Shown piece after piece: positions 11,601 to 24,528 of a stretch of DNA of 64,000 nucleotides (position 1 is the stretch's first letter; every line of letters begins with the position of its first letter). Both the position numbers and the translations under genes were made by a program. The notes beneath the pieces are model-generated. The model made no database searches. It was not told where the DNA came from and saw nothing but the letters and a program-made list of their open reading frames with translations. This DNA is from Acridotheres tristis (taxonomy: Eukaryota > Chordata > Aves > Passeriformes > Sturnidae): contig CM072887.1 in NCBI GenBank assembly GCA_037013685.1, positions 50,209,154-50,273,153 on the forward strand, written 5' to 3'.

Positions 11601-12648
11601 CTTCTGAGTTAAGAACCTTCTTTCCATGAAGGGATCCTTACATTAGATACTCCTAAAGGCAAAAAATAGTATTCCATGAAATGGTTTTTGCTATAGAGAG
11701 ATGCAGAACAAACCCAGTGACTCTAAAGAACAAGATCTTAACCATTTTGACTCTAAAATTGAAAGCAGTCTCTTCAAGGAGGTCAAAGTTTCTCACAGCC
11801 TGCCAAAGACAAGACTTACATTTACTAGTGCTGATTCCAACCAGATTCTGAATGACTCACTGCTCTCTGGAAATTTAAGAGTCTTATTGCCATGATGCAA
11901 AAAGTCAGAGTGTATTTCTCTTTATCCTGTATTGACTACCTCTGACAAGTCATTGCTGTGATCAGTTCTTTGTAGGCAGGTGTTTTGGAAACAGCATTTC
12001 GATCTGAGAAAGTGTGTGAGATTGTCAGACTATCAGGAACTGGTTCTCCTGACATACTGCTCTCCTAGTTTGTATCAGTTTGTATTGCTACGTTTTCCCT
12101 CTCAACAGTGCTAATTCATTTGGTTTTGTTATGGGAGATGGATGCAAAAGTCTGGTTCTGTTCACCGATCTGGGTTGAAAAAAGTTCCAGCAAAAAGGTT
12201 CCCAGTGTCTGAGATCTATACTGGTGACTGAGACACTTTCTGTCCCAGAAGCAAAACCAAGTATCTGGAAATTCCCTCAAGACATGATTTGTCTTTGCAA
12301 AAATCTTTCTCATCCTCTTAGAGGCCTCAGAGGAGAAGCTGCAATTGTCTTTTTACCTGTGCTCTTAGTGTCTGCCTTCTTTTCTCTCACACAAAATCTT
12401 TTTAAACTTCAGAACATTTACCTACTTTGTTGCTTCAGCATTTGGGTATTCACTGCATGTGGACTAAAAATAAGCAATCCAATCCAGTTAGTCCTCAACA
12501 CAAAAGTTCAAGAACTGGAAATCACTTCTTATATATGAACTTATATATATAGATACAGATATATAGACTTATATACATATAAACTTGAATATAGATTAAC
12601 CAGGTTGATTTCTTTATGTATCAAATCACTTTTTTTTTTCCTTTACAG

Positions 12649-12712
12649 TTGTTTTCTTGTTTCCATGTTCCAGAAGGGAGGAGCAGAAAATATAATTGTG
12701 TCTTGCAGAGAA
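12649..12712 (+). other. Candidate exon after a T-rich acceptor
   Basis: A strong acceptor made of a T10 run followed by CCTTTACAG ends at 12648. A GTGAGT donor follows at 12713. One frame is open through the segment and runs on to a stop at 12791-12793, including the reading QKGGAENIIVSCREVSGL. No family was recognised, so this could equally be a chance arrangement next to a T-run. Confidence 0.13.
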
Positions 12713-13070
12713 GTGAGTGGGTTGCAAGTGGCTGGAAAGAAATTGTTTGCCATTGCCAAGAAGAGAACAAAACATGAGAGTTTGGGTGTATGATCATCTC
12801 CTGAAAGCCCAGAAGAGTTACATTTTGCCAGAACACTTCCTAAAAGCATTACAAATGGGTGAGTAAGTGTGAAGAGGCTGGAGAGATGATAAGCAAGAAT
12901 CTTAAATTATCTTGCTGCAAATCAGAAGAACTGGAACATACCAAAAAAGTTATTTTTAGGTTTATAATCTTTAAATTTTGAATTGTATTCAAATATATAA
13001 ATATTAGACTCCTTGAAAATTATCTCAGCGCTACCAGTTCCTGATAACTGTGATTTACTAACTTATCCTA

Positions 13071-13885
13071 CAATCACAGAATAGTCCAGAAGGAACCTCA
13101 AAAGATTATCTGATCTAAGCTTTCAGGGGAAAGACAGTGCAAATGAGATTATCTAACACCCTGTCCAATCACATATCTTGAAAATCTTCAGCAATGGGAC
13201 TCTACCACATCCCTGGGGAAGATATTTCTTAAGGTGAAATTACTCCCAGTGCGTGCCTTGTTTCTCTGTGCTGCTCCTTGTGAGGAGAGAGCCTCTGTCC
13301 TTTTTGAAGCTGCCCTTTAAGTACTGGAATATTGTGATGGAATCCCACCTGAGCCTTCTTTAGGGAGAAGAGGCTTAACTCCTTCAGTCTTTGCTTATAG
13401 GGCAGGCCTTCCAGCCCTTTGAACATCATTGCCACCCTCCTTTGGACCCTGTCCAATATACCCATGTCTTTCTTGCCTTGTGGGGGTCAGAGAGGGCCAT
13501 GCTACTCCAGCTACAGACTGACAGGTGCTGAGTAGAGTAGAATGATCACATCTCTATCTCTGCTTATGCTTGTAATGTCACTTGTAATCCCCAGGATTCA
13601 ATTTACCCTTGTTTCTCTAGCAGCACTGGTCTCTTGTGTTCAGTTCATTGTTCCTCAAATCCTTTTCAGCAAGGCTGCTCATCAGCCACATAGATCTGTT
13701 CTATACTGGGCTCTTAGTTTATTCCAGCCAAGGTGCAGGATTTTGCATTCAGTTAAATTTCATACTTCCAATCTGTCCTATTATGTCTGTAAGATGGTTC
13801 TCCCATCTGACACGTTTGTTCACCTCACCACCCAGTTTGTCATCACCAGGATCCTGATGAGTTTCTTGCACTCAGGAAAGATGAG
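13071..13885 (-). mobile_element. CR1 LINE 3' fragment, about 0.8 kb
   Basis: In minus orientation the 3' end lies at 13071 (AATCACAGAATAGTCCAGAAG, trimmed). Then come the usual CR1 landmarks: TCCCTGGGGAAGATATTTCTT, the AGAGAAGAGGCTTAACTCCTT-type segment, CCACCCTCCTTTGGACC, and the older 3'-terminal coding and UTR stretch at 13600-13880. The segment with AGGTGCAGGATTTTGCATT and the TTTGTCATCACCAGGATCC motif mark the far end. It is diverged and full of stops. The 120-codon frame at 13542-13904 is an antisense by-product. Confidence 0.9.
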
Positions 13886-16800
13886 TTACAACAGAGTAAA
13901 ATAAAGAAATTGTTTAAACTTGAGAATTATTTGCTTTGGTGTTCTTATACTCAAAGATATTACTTGTGAAAATATGACTACAGACAGACAGATTAAATGA
14001 CTATGCTTGATGAGGATTTTGAAGACTCAATGCAGCTCTTGAGTTGGTTACTTACATCTTATAAAATGCAATCTTTTCAGATTTCTGTGCCTTAGCTCTC
14101 CATATATAACGAGGAGCGACAATGTACAGCTTTCACCATTTTATTTCTGACTAGCTTAATTACAAATCTCATGGGGCTGAGACTTTTCTTACAGGCATCA
14201 CCAAAATTTAAGATCCTGAGCAGTGATGGGATTTCTAAAATCTCTTTCAGTATGACCATTAGTTTGGAGACTGTGTTTGATAAATGGATGTATCCAAACA
14301 GCATTATTCATACTTGGATCATTTTCTTGTTTTCAGCCTTTCTTTCTAAGGTTGCCTCCCACCATTCCCCTCTTCACAAAGTAAGTAATAATACATAAGT
14401 TAGGACGAAATAAAAAATTCCTGAAGTGAATGGAAGCAGCACTTCAAACACAGTCAATACCCTTCTTGGAAATTGGCTGCTGTAAAAAAGAAATTAACAA
14501 AATAGTACTTGGCCTGAATAGTTTGAATTCTGGTCTTGCTAAAGTCAAGAATTACCATTGATTTCAATGGAATGAGGATTTTATACTTTGTGAATAACTT
14601 TATGAAGCAAAAAAACAAACTAAGACTATGATTTCCAAAGGTATCTGAGGAGATAAGATGCTTCTGGGATAACTTGAAAATCCCAGCCTAAATCAGTTTC
14701 ATTGTTCCAGCAAATGACTCAACCACCCATATTTGAATCTATCTTTCTGTCTCCAGTAAACCAGATGGATTTGAATTGGTATCCTAAAGAGGAGAGACAC
14801 AGCCTCCATTTAGCTATCATTTGAGTCATCTAGACTTACAATATAGAGCATAATTGTTTCTGTAATCCTTTTGTAATATCTGGAAATTAGTTATCCTGAA
14901 ATGATGTATTTTAATTTATTTTCAAAACATTAAATATTAAAAGTGCTGGCACATGACCTCTAGATGTAATTAATATAAGAAATGATAAACCAGGCATATA
15001 ATTAAATGTCCTTTCTAAAAATAGAGTACTGAGGGAAGCAGTCATTAACTAAGATTATATTACCAAAAGGGAAAACATTACTACAGTCAGTCATCATTGT
15101 GAACAACAGCACAACAAGGTTCATTCCTATGCATGTTGATATCTATTTATAGTGTAATGACATGAGCTGTAATAACCACATGACATCTCTTCCAGAATCT
15201 GAACTTGTGGATATCTGCATCTGGAGAAAGAATACATCAGGCAATGTTTACATTCCCTTCTCTTATTCAACTAAAAACATATGAAAAAAATAAAACCCCA
15301 GAAAATAAAAGTGCAGTTCTTATTTACTCCTTAATTTAAAGGAGTGTATTTTTAACTGGTTGACCTGACGTCAAACTGCTTTTTCTTCAACAAGAGAAAA
15401 AGCTATTGCTCATTTCAAGAGTTGGAGAAAATACAGAGTATGCCAGCACAATAACACAATCAGCTTTGCCAGGAATTTGAATTTAATGTTGTCTAGCTTA
15501 AATTCCTAACTTTCAAAGAGGGCATGTATTGTTTAAAATTGTTTTAATAATAATTTTATCATTAAATTCCATTGCTATTTTTACAAACTAGGAAAATAAC
15601 TAATTGTGGTGGGGAAGAGGGACAGATTTTAGATCCTATTGTATAAATTCCATCCCCCTTCAACAGTTCTGTGCTATATACAGATGGCACTGGGGAGGAA
15701 AAAAAGAGAGATGGTACTAATCTGAACTTGGGTAAAAGGAAGAAGACTGAATCCTTTAGGAATAAGCATGAAAACTGTCTTGATTTCAACTTGACTGCAT
15801 CTGTGAGGCGTAGGGATAAGAAGGTAGAAAAATACAGTGAAGAAAAAGAAATGACAAACTGTCAATGTGACTAGTGAGCAAGAAGATGTCCTATACTACA
15901 TTGTTTAGGGAAAAATATACACATATGCTCCAAATAAATAAAATCTCCACTTAAAACTATATGCCATAAAAGAAGTGAGGGGCAAGTTGTATCCTTAATT
16001 TTTGTTCTGAGTTACTCTAAATTCCTTGGAATCAGACTGATCTGCATGTTAGTGAAAGTGGGCTCTGGGAGGGCCATTTCTGAACAGACATGCTGTTTAC
16101 TGTGTCCCTGTTGGTGAAAGGATGCATTATGTAAGACATATTTGCATGATGTCCATCTTTTCTTGCATTTGCTCGAATCCTGGGGATTCCTTCTTTCTAG
16201 AAAACGAGCTAATAAAATTCACAAGTACATTTCTTCCTCTTAGCTATTCCTCAGCATAGTCCTCAGCATATTAATTCTGGCCAGATGAAAATAAGCCGTT
16301 GCTTTATCAACATCATTGACCTTTCAAATTAGCATATGAGTAAGCTGTGGCATAGAACAAATGTATTTCACCTAGTGTAGAACCAACACAATAGGCTCTA
16401 CCTTATAGTATAGCAAACAATTCTTCAGCAGGATGCATGGGCCGAAAAGTGTGAACCCACTCCATGAAGGTCAGCAGGAATCATCAGTAGTGTCACATTG
16501 CTCCTTTCATGGCATGTTTCTATAGGCTCATTAAAGCACTCTTATATCTTCTCCCACCTTCTTTCCCAGATTCTGTGTTTGTCTTTATAGACCTTACACT
16601 TCTGCTTTCGTTTTTTAATGATTTCTATACTTTTGTAGATGTGTGTTTTCTCCACGTTATGATAGCTCACCACCAATGGCTTCACTGCTCCTCAAGGGCT
16701 GCAAATCCACCTCCAGTCACTTGTGTGCAGCATAATAGAAATGCAGTGGCTTGCAATGTATATATCTTGATCTCTCAATTTTCCACTCTTCCAAAGTAGA

Positions 16801-17689
16801 AGAATGAGCACAGCTATCTTCTATTTACTAGAGAGATGTACTACTCCTTGTAACTGTCTTGGAACATACATCATTACTAACATATGACTATTTGTCTTTC
16901 ACTTTAAACTTTTCGTATTTTACCCAATATTTGTCTACATTTGGATAAAAGAAGGAATGAGAATTCTATAAGCTTTGTGTAAGCTGAAACATAAGTGCAA
17001 GTTGTGCTTCTACTCGGACTAGTGATGTGTCTTCCTCTTGTATTGGCAGCTAGGCAATACAGATGTTTCCTCCTCAGCTATAAAGGCTCAAAAGCACACA
17101 GAAATCACAGGTTTGATTCTTTCTGCTGGTGACATACTTGAAATCATGACATTTGAATCTTCCAGCCCTTGTAGAGCCGGAAAAGTAGATCCACTCTTGC
17201 GCCAGAGGGACAAGCCCTACTGATTTTTGAAAGTGCAATATTGACTGAAGCTTCCTTAAGCCCAGAAAATAACGGATTACTTTGCAGAGCCATAATACAT
17301 TGTTTCGCTACTAGCATTGATGATATACAGCAATGTCAAGGTTACAAATTTACTTTTTGCAGTTTAAAGTCCACCAGCCTCCATATAGACTTTGGTTTGT
17401 TGTTTTTTTTTCTAAATGAAAGTCCTTTTTGTCAATCAGTTCTGGGAAATTATCGATCTACTTGAGATCGTATTAGTTTCCTTATATAAGGTAATGAATT
17501 AAACCTTGAAAATTGGAGAAAGCTTAATATTAAAAGTTCACTATTTAGAAAAGATTTCTTCTAATGATAGATTTGAATATATCTAGGAAGAATTCTAGTC
17601 CTGATCCAAACTTCTGTGGTTTTCACATTCAAATGTCTTCTCACAGAAATAAATCTGAGCCAAAGTAATAGAATTTAATTTTTTGCTGA
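13886..17689. other. Unique AT-rich non-coding DNA
   Basis: No repeat family, RNA gene or protein gene was recognised. A tandem 12-mer (CCTCAGCATAGT, two imperfect copies) occurs near 16250-16273. Open frames are below 100 codons and lack domains. Confidence 0.55.
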
Positions 17690-18157
17690 AGCAATTCCTG
17701 AGGGACTGCAGCCTGTGGAAGAGACCACTCTGAGGTGTTTGTGAAGAACTGCAGTCCATGGGAAAGATTCACTTTGGACAAGTTTGTGGAGAACTCTCTC
17801 CCTTGGGAGGGAACCTGTACTGGAGCAGGGACAGAGTATGAGGAATCCTCCCCCTGAGGTGGAAAAAGTGGTAGAGATGTGATGAACTGATCATAGCACC
17901 CATTTCCTGTCTCCCTGTGCTGCTGTAGGGGAGGAGAGAGAGAAAATGGAGAGTAAAGTTAAGCCTGGGAAGAAGGGAGGAGTGGGGGGAAAGTGTTTTA
18001 AGATTTAGTTTTATTTTCATTATCCTACTCTGATTTAGTTGGCAGTAAATGAAACTGAGCCTTTCATTGGATTTTCTCTCCCCTGCCCAGCTGAGAATGG
18101 GAGTGACAGAATGGCTTTGGTGGGCATCTGATATCCAGCCAGGGTAAACCCAGCACA
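17690..18157 (+). mobile_element. Avian ERV LTR fragment (3' part)
   Basis: This plus-strand segment matches my recall of the 3' part of the same avian LTR type found at 7535-8055. It holds TGGAGCAGGGACAGAGTATG, the segment with TCCTCCCCCTGAGGTGGA, and the T-rich stretch TGTTTTAAGATTTAGTTTTA. AGTAAA at about 18043 is a possible variant poly(A) signal. It ends in GGTAAACCCAGCACA, the form expected of this LTR terminus. The 5' half is missing. No retroviral genes are present. It shares roughly 110-150 bp with the other fragment, in opposite orientation. Confidence 0.75.
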
Positions 18158-19794
18158 GTTAAACAAGGCATTTTCATCTTCAAAATTTCTTCTTGTTCGA
18201 GAAAATTTGTTAGTGTGAGATGGAAAAAATGACTTTTTAAAAAATGTTGTAGTTATGTATTACAAAAATAAATCAATCACACAGGAAATATATTATTAAT
18301 CTTGTTTAGCAACTGCTGAATTGATTTTAAGAAACTGTAGTCAAAATTACTCTTTCCTTAGACAAAATAATAAAAATGTACAAATCTTGGTTGTTCACAA
18401 GAACATACCCTCTGCAAACTTACCCTTGTCTGCTGGGTCTGATGTGTGAGTTCTGGAAAAAATCTCCACACTAACAACACTCTAAGATACCAGTGATGTA
18501 AAGGCAACATGCCAGCCCAGTACGAAGTCCTCACCTTCATGACCAAAATTACCTAATGCAGAATATGTTCTTATGTTCAGAATATCCTTACACAAGTTTT
18601 AAACCATTTGAGGCACTAAATCTTTGAAATTTTTATGTCAAGATATTAATTATTAAGTCTGTTCTGTGTCATATTCCCCAAGACATAATGTAGGTAAAAA
18701 TAAGAACTATTTTTGTGTTTCTGGAAAAAAAAAGTTTGCAGTAAGTGACTTCAAATATTTTTATTATCTTGTTTGACAATATTCTGCTTGGATTCATTAT
18801 CAGTCTGGTAGTCTGGACTGTCTGAGGATCTGGATGACACACATCTATGAGGCTGCAAAACCTGTATTTCCTTCTCTGTAGCTGAGAAAAATGGGGCAGG
18901 TTACTCATTTTTTCTGCCTGCAGCTAAACCTGAATTTGAGGGATTTTGCCACTTGAATATGCTTTAGGCTTTGCTGGTTTGTCTCTTTAGTCATCCTGTC
19001 TCTGCCACCTGTGTATTTCTACTGCTGCTGCATAATGAACATAAATTCAAATTCTGCAGATTTCACTAGTGCTCTGCTCAGCTTCAGCAAGGCTGGGTAA
19101 AATATAACAGCTAAGTTTTTCCTTCCCCAAATTATTAAGATCTTGTATTTCTCTTTGTTCCTATTTTAAACAAATTTGAGATTTACTATTTTTCAACACC
19201 TTCTCCCCCACACCCCCACCATATATTTAATCCCACATGCAGGACTCATCTCAGATTTTAATTCTGATGATCTGTTTAAGATCACCTGGATCTAACAAAC
19301 ACTGTAAAAGCTAAAGAGTGGAAAGATGTCACCTGCATTTAGTTTTCTGTAGCACATACTCGCTTTGAACTAGTGACCAAAGGCTTTCTTTACTATAGAT
19401 TGAAGAAAGTAAGAATCTGTATTCTTCTCAATGTCAGGTTTAAAGAAAGATGAACTGTGCTACTGTTTTCATACTTGAACGCTGCCTATCAATCCTTCTT
19501 TTCCTGAAGATATTATTTAGTGGTACTGTCTTCTCATAGGTGATCTTCTCAAGTGATCATATAGTAAGTTAAAAAATAGTCTGGACACTGTATAAAGAGG
19601 TGTATATTTTTATACTGGACAAAAGTATAAAGAGGTGATGCACTGATTAAAAAAATCAGGGCAAGTCTGTAACCAGTTATTTCCATTTAATGGGAAAAAA
19701 TGACAGTATTTTCTCTTTGTGAAGAGACATAAAGTGGACAACTAAGCCTTCAGCAAAACTTTGCTAATTTCTGTCACACGTGGTCCTGAGACAG
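18158..19794. other. Unique non-coding DNA
   Basis: Nothing was recognised. A short direct duplication, TATAAAGAGGTG, occurs twice about 36 bp apart near 19590 and 19626. Confidence 0.55.
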
Positions 19795-20250
19795 AACCAC
19801 GAAATATTTAAGGTTAGAAGGGTCCTTGGAGATCATCTAGTCCACAACTCTGCCAAGCAGGGTCACCTAGAGAAAGCAACATAAGAATGTGTCCAGTTGG
19901 AGTTTGAATGCCTCCAGGGACGGAAAATCCACAATCTCCCTGGGCAGCCTGCTCCAGTGCTCTGCAATCCTAAATGTAAAGAACCTCTTCCTCATGTTGT
20001 TCCTGTGCTTAATTTATGGCCATTGATCCTCATCCTGTCGCTGGGCACCCCTGAAAAGAATCTGGCACCACCTCCTTGACACCAGCCTTTGAGACATTTG
20101 TATGTATTGATGAGATACCTCTCAGCTTTCTTTTCTTCAGACTAAACAAGTCCAGCTCCCACAGTCTCTCCTCATAAGAGAAATGTTACAAACACCTAAT
20201 CATCTTTGTGATCCAAAGCTCAATCGTCTCCAGTAGCTCCTGGAATATAC
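19795..20250 (-). mobile_element. CR1 LINE 3' fragment
   Basis: Minus-orientation CR1. The 3' end is at about 19797, with AGAAGGGTCCTTGGAGATCA. Landmarks follow in order: GTCCAGTTGGAGTTTGAATG, CTCCCTGGGCAGCCTGCTCC, TCGCTGGGCACCCCTGAAAA, and the AACAAGTCCAGCTCCCACAG region. It fades out near CTCCAGTAGCTCCTGG. It is truncated, decayed and non-coding. Confidence 0.93.
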
Positions 20251-21369
20251 TTTAAGTGCAGGAATTAATACAAAGTTGAAATAAGCAAGTGTATTATTTT
20301 TGGAGAAGACAGAACTGCAAACAGTTTCTTCTATGTAACCTAGATTCTAATTTTCTCTGGAGGACAGTGGGTACCAGAATAAAGATAGGATTTAGGCTGT
20401 GGAAATTATACTTAACTCTGTTTTGTGTGGAACCAAAGAAAGATCTGCTCATTTTTCTTTATAAAATCACTGTAACTGCAGAACCCTAGAGCCTTTATGT
20501 TCCAGGAGGAATAAAGGGATGACATCAGGAATGCTGCTGTACATCTCTAATCACCACGCTGCTTTGTGTGTAGTGAGAGACCAACATCTTGTAGCCATAC
20601 CTAGTGCATCCCAAAGTACTGAAAGATTTGGGTATGTATAATAATCCCTACAATATTCAACACAGTTCCTGAGGCTGCTGAATTATATCATCATATAAAG
20701 CTTGCTAGAATCGTGTAGAAGTTGTCCCTGCTGGTGACTCAGCCCTCCCCAAACTTATACTCTGAAAAATGGTTCAAGGGAAACCATCTCTATGCCATGA
20801 GTCTGGCAGATGAAGACTTGAGAATGCAGCAAACTCCAAAGATCTTGAAGTAAAGGGAATTGTTTTGTTTTGTTTTGTTTGTCTGCTTGTTTTTCGTATA
20901 GTAATATTTGCTTTAAGTGTTGGAAAAAATTACAGTTATGCAATTGGTGTGTATGTTTCTATCTTTCCCTTCCTGCAGAAATAAGTGGAGGGAATGTCTC
21001 TACAAGGTACACACTTATCTGACCCCTTCATTCAGCTCACTAAGTCTCTTTCTCCTCTTGTTACATTCCCTACACTTTCCACAGGTCAAGTAATTCTGCT
21101 TTTGATGACATTTTGTGTTTGGATTTTAAGCCTCCATTCACTAGCGGAAATGTCTTTAGCATCAACCTAATGGTTTGTTTTCCCTCTCCTGTTTCTGTCA
21201 TCTGAAAAGAAATGTACTGAGTGTTTTTGGTCTGATCCTCAGACCCAGACCCCCTCTGCCTCAGGTAGCATGGGATTCAAACCATGTAAGAACTGGACTC
21301 TTCTGTTAGTCATTCTCACAATTTTCCTTCTCTATGTCCTTTATTTCTGTATTTGGACTTTTCGCCTCT
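20251..21369. other. Unique non-coding DNA with a (TTTTG)n run
   Basis: No gene was recognised. A short pentanucleotide run, (TTTTG)4, lies at 20860-20881. Confidence 0.55.
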
Positions 21370-21939
21370 TGCAGTGGGCTGACTCCAGCTGTCCACAACT
21401 ACCCACCAGTTTTCACTCATCTTCCTCACATGGAATGAGGAGCCTGTGAGAAAAGCAGGAGTGGAAACATCATGTATCAAGATAAGGACAGTTTAACATG
21501 TGGAAAAGCCCTGCATATGCAAGCAAACCGAAAGAAGGAGTTAATTCACTACTTTCAATCCTTGGACAAGTTCTAATAAAGCAGGCTCTCAGGACACCTA
21601 ACAGTTGATTCAGAACACAAATGTTCTAACTTGCATACCTCTTCCTCTTCATTTTCCTGAGTTTCATATCTGACCATGATGTCATTTGGTGTGGGATATC
21701 TCTCTGGCCAGCTAGAGTCAGTGGCTCATCCTGCCAATTTCTTGTGTGCCTCCATCCACTTGCTGAAGGGGTCAGAGTGGGGGAAAGGGAAAGCCTTGAT
21801 GCCATCCAAGCACTTCAACAGTAGCCTTGTGTGTTATCAACAAAGTCACAAATCTACCATAGTCACAAATTTTACTCACAAATCTGCCATAAAAGCTGCT
21901 GTGAAGGAAATGAACTCCATCCCAGCCAGATCCAGTATG
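21370..21939 (-). mobile_element. ERVL-type avian solo LTR
   Basis: In minus orientation the 5' end is at about 21939, where the plus strand reads TCCATCCCAGCCAGATCCAG. The 3' end is at 21370, where the plus strand begins TGCAGTGGGCTGACTCCAGC. Internal landmarks on the plus strand are AGATAAGGACAGTTTAA, ATGATGTCATTTGGTGTGGG, TTCTTGTGTGCCTCCATCCA and GTGTTATCAACA. This order matches my recall of the avian ERVL LTR. No internal retroviral region flanks it, so it is a solo LTR or isolated remnant. I could not find a convincing target-site duplication. Confidence 0.8.
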
Positions 21940-24454
21940 CTTTCTCACAGGAAAATATGAATTCCAGTAAACGTTGGGTTTTTTTAGGATCACTGTTTTT
22001 ACTGAAAATAATTGAGCACTGAGATTTCTTCTCCACTTCTGTGAGGATAATAGCTTTTACTTACTCGTTTTTTGTACTGAGTTGCCACTGCCGCTACTAA
22101 AATGTGTAGTCTATATTGGAGACCTTAGTTTATCTTGAACTATGGTTATCAGGGAAATGGAATTCCTAACAGATTTTAGTGTACTTATGCTTTGGGCTAT
22201 TTTAAGGCACTAAATGGGCGAGATTTAGCATTCTCTTCAAGTGTATCCATACCTGTTAGAAAATAGTAGCCATACACGTTGTAGTAAGAGAGGGAAAACT
22301 GCATGTATTGTGCAATCATATGCTTTCAATAGCTCAGTTGATTGCTGTATATCAGGGTCAGATTACCTGCTACAAAACTTTAGTCCAAGCACAAAGAACT
22401 TATTAAGACATCACAGAAGAGTTTTGCAAACTGATGGAGCTTTGTCGTACCTCTTTTTACTGGTTGAATTACATGTAGTAATGCCTTTTTCATAAACCAT
22501 CTGGATACATTATGCTGTAGTATTCTGTTGAGCAAGTGGTTTAAGTTTTAATAAACATATTTGCTAAATCAAGGTCATCTTCTGCAAGCACTTACTGCTA
22601 AGAGCTGCTCTTACAGTAAATCACAGTTGCTTGTACAGTAACTGGTTACCCAGTTACTACTGTGTTGTTATCCCAGTCCATTAAATCCCAAGTTTTCTGT
22701 ATCTGTACTCATTGTTGACTGAAAACCAGCTGTGGATTGGTGCACTCTTTCCAATTCATAAAATGTGCTTTAATTTCACTGCTGATATTAACCAGACAGT
22801 CTGTGTCAGGATCAAGGGGAGTTGAAGTTTGCTATGCTTCTGATAGTGCTTTGACTGGAGAAACAGTCTGCAAAATTCTATTTTCCTGCCTGTGGACTGG
22901 GGAACAAGACAGCAGTAAAGGGAAAAATACACATGAGTAGTGGATTGGGAAAAGTTTGCCATGATGACGTTCAGCAATGCAAGTGCCTCACTCTGGGCTG
23001 TCATTCTGTGTCCAATGATTTTGTTGTTTATTGTTGTTAGTTATCAGTAGAGGTCTGTAGGATGTTGACTTAGAAAAGACAAGGTCCACTCAAGGAGCTC
23101 TAGGAACACTGTTACTAAGAGGCTTACTTTAGTTACAGAGCTTAAGTAGGTATGGTTAATTAGATGAATGCATCGAACTCACCAAAGTTGCTCCAGCAGT
23201 TTACCTCACCTGACAATCAACTAAAGGTTAAATAAAAGACTGGTTGAATAAACTTCTGAAGATCATGAGACAGGCCTCTGTGGTACATCATTTATGGTGT
23301 TGAAGCCAGTAACATTGCTGTTGGAAATCTGCACAGGAAAGTAGCACCCTCTGGCATTTACCACAGCAGTTATTCTCAATCTCTGCACTTCAATAAAGAC
23401 AGTTCAAAAGTTTGATTTGCCTGTAAGTGGCTTGACTACTTTGCCAATTTTTATTGTTAGTGTCACAGCAAAAATTATCGAAATACTTTTTCCTTATTAT
23501 TGCCACACTACATGCATAGCTCAACAGATGGGACCATGGAAAAATACTGTTCGGCAATGACCAGGGCAAAACTTCTGGAGTTTCTCAGCTGTCATATATC
23601 AACGGAATCTTACTGATACAATGGAATAATGCTTATGAACCTCCTGCTGAGGATTTGTCTGGCCACTAGTTTATAATCAATGAACTGTTGTGCAGGAAGA
23701 CAAATAAACTTCTCAGGAGACTAATAAAGATATTGCTTTATATATGATCTCCATCTGCCATGACAAGATGTATTTGAACAGCAGGAAAGAGCTGTTGAGC
23801 TTGGCTGAGGTTCTCATCAGAAAGCTTTCCATTTCCTTACTCTCAAAATAAAAAAAAAAGGAGAGAATAGGCTGGGACACTTCCCTATTTCTGTTACAGG
23901 TTCTAACAAAGCTAATAAAGCACCTGGGATCAGCACAGAAGAGGCAGCAGTTGTTCCGTTCATGTGCTGTTCTTAAAAAGCAGGTTCTGGTCTGTTCCTT
24001 TATCACTAGCACTCATTAAAAAGCTGTGGGATATAGCACCTTGCTCCATGTCAGTATCCCTCACTTTTAACCTCTGCCATTTTAACCCAAGATGTGGAAC
24101 AGCAATCGAAGTTGGAGCAATTTTTTTTTCAACTTGTTTTCGGCACTGTAAGTTGCTGCTTCAGTTTGTTATACCTAAAGGAAGTCTTGTGTGCTTGAAA
24201 GTCTTTCTGTTTGGCAGCAACATTGTCGTACATAGTAAAAAAATCCCCAAAACTAAAAAAGAAACCCCAAGAAACCAAACTACCTCTTCCACAGTAATAG
24301 ATGCTGAAATCTGACCTACTGTGTATCATAGGTCAATGAATTCCCCCAGATACCCTGTCGCTGAGCATAATAACCTGTGTTTCAGCTGAAGCACACCATG
24401 TTGAGCTAAAGCACAACTTCCTGAAAGGCACCTGATGTTGTTCTTGAGACTGAA
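21940..24454. other. Unique non-coding DNA
   Basis: No repeat family or gene was recognised. A small perfect hairpin, arms AGTAACTGG at 22637-22645 and CCAGTTACT at 22650-22658, has a 4-nt loop. The 116-codon frame at 23964-24314 shows no recognisable domain. Confidence 0.55.
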
Positions 24455-24528
24455 GGAGCTTAAGAATGTTGGACTCCATGATCATAGAGGTTTTTTCCCG
24501 CCAAAATTATCTGTGATCCTGTGATTCC
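24455..24528 (+). mobile_element. Short CR1 3' tail
   Basis: Only the last 75 bp or so of a CR1 are visible. They include TGTTGGACTCCATGATCATA, GGTTTTTTCCCGCC and the tail ATCTGTGATCCTGTGATTCC. It is strongly 5'-truncated and abuts an older, oppositely oriented CR1-like fragment. Confidence 0.75.

Larger units (their letters stand above)
8056..13070. other. Mostly unique non-coding DNA
   Basis: No gene or transposon was recognised. There are T-runs near 8408-8420 and an A18 run at about 11051-11068. A TA-rich patch at 12528-12592 has a degenerate ACTTATATA-like repeat. The longest frame (9356-9676, minus, 106 codons) has no recognised domain. Splice-bounded segments at 8622-8687 and 12649-12712 are listed separately. 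Confidence 0.55.

Noticed and set aside
13542..13904. 120-codon plus-strand frame
   Set aside because: It is antisense to a CR1 LINE fragment and matches that element's non-coding strand.
23345..23362. GCACCCTCTGGCATT resembling a CTCF core
   Set aside because: The end of the motif does not match, so it is likely chance.
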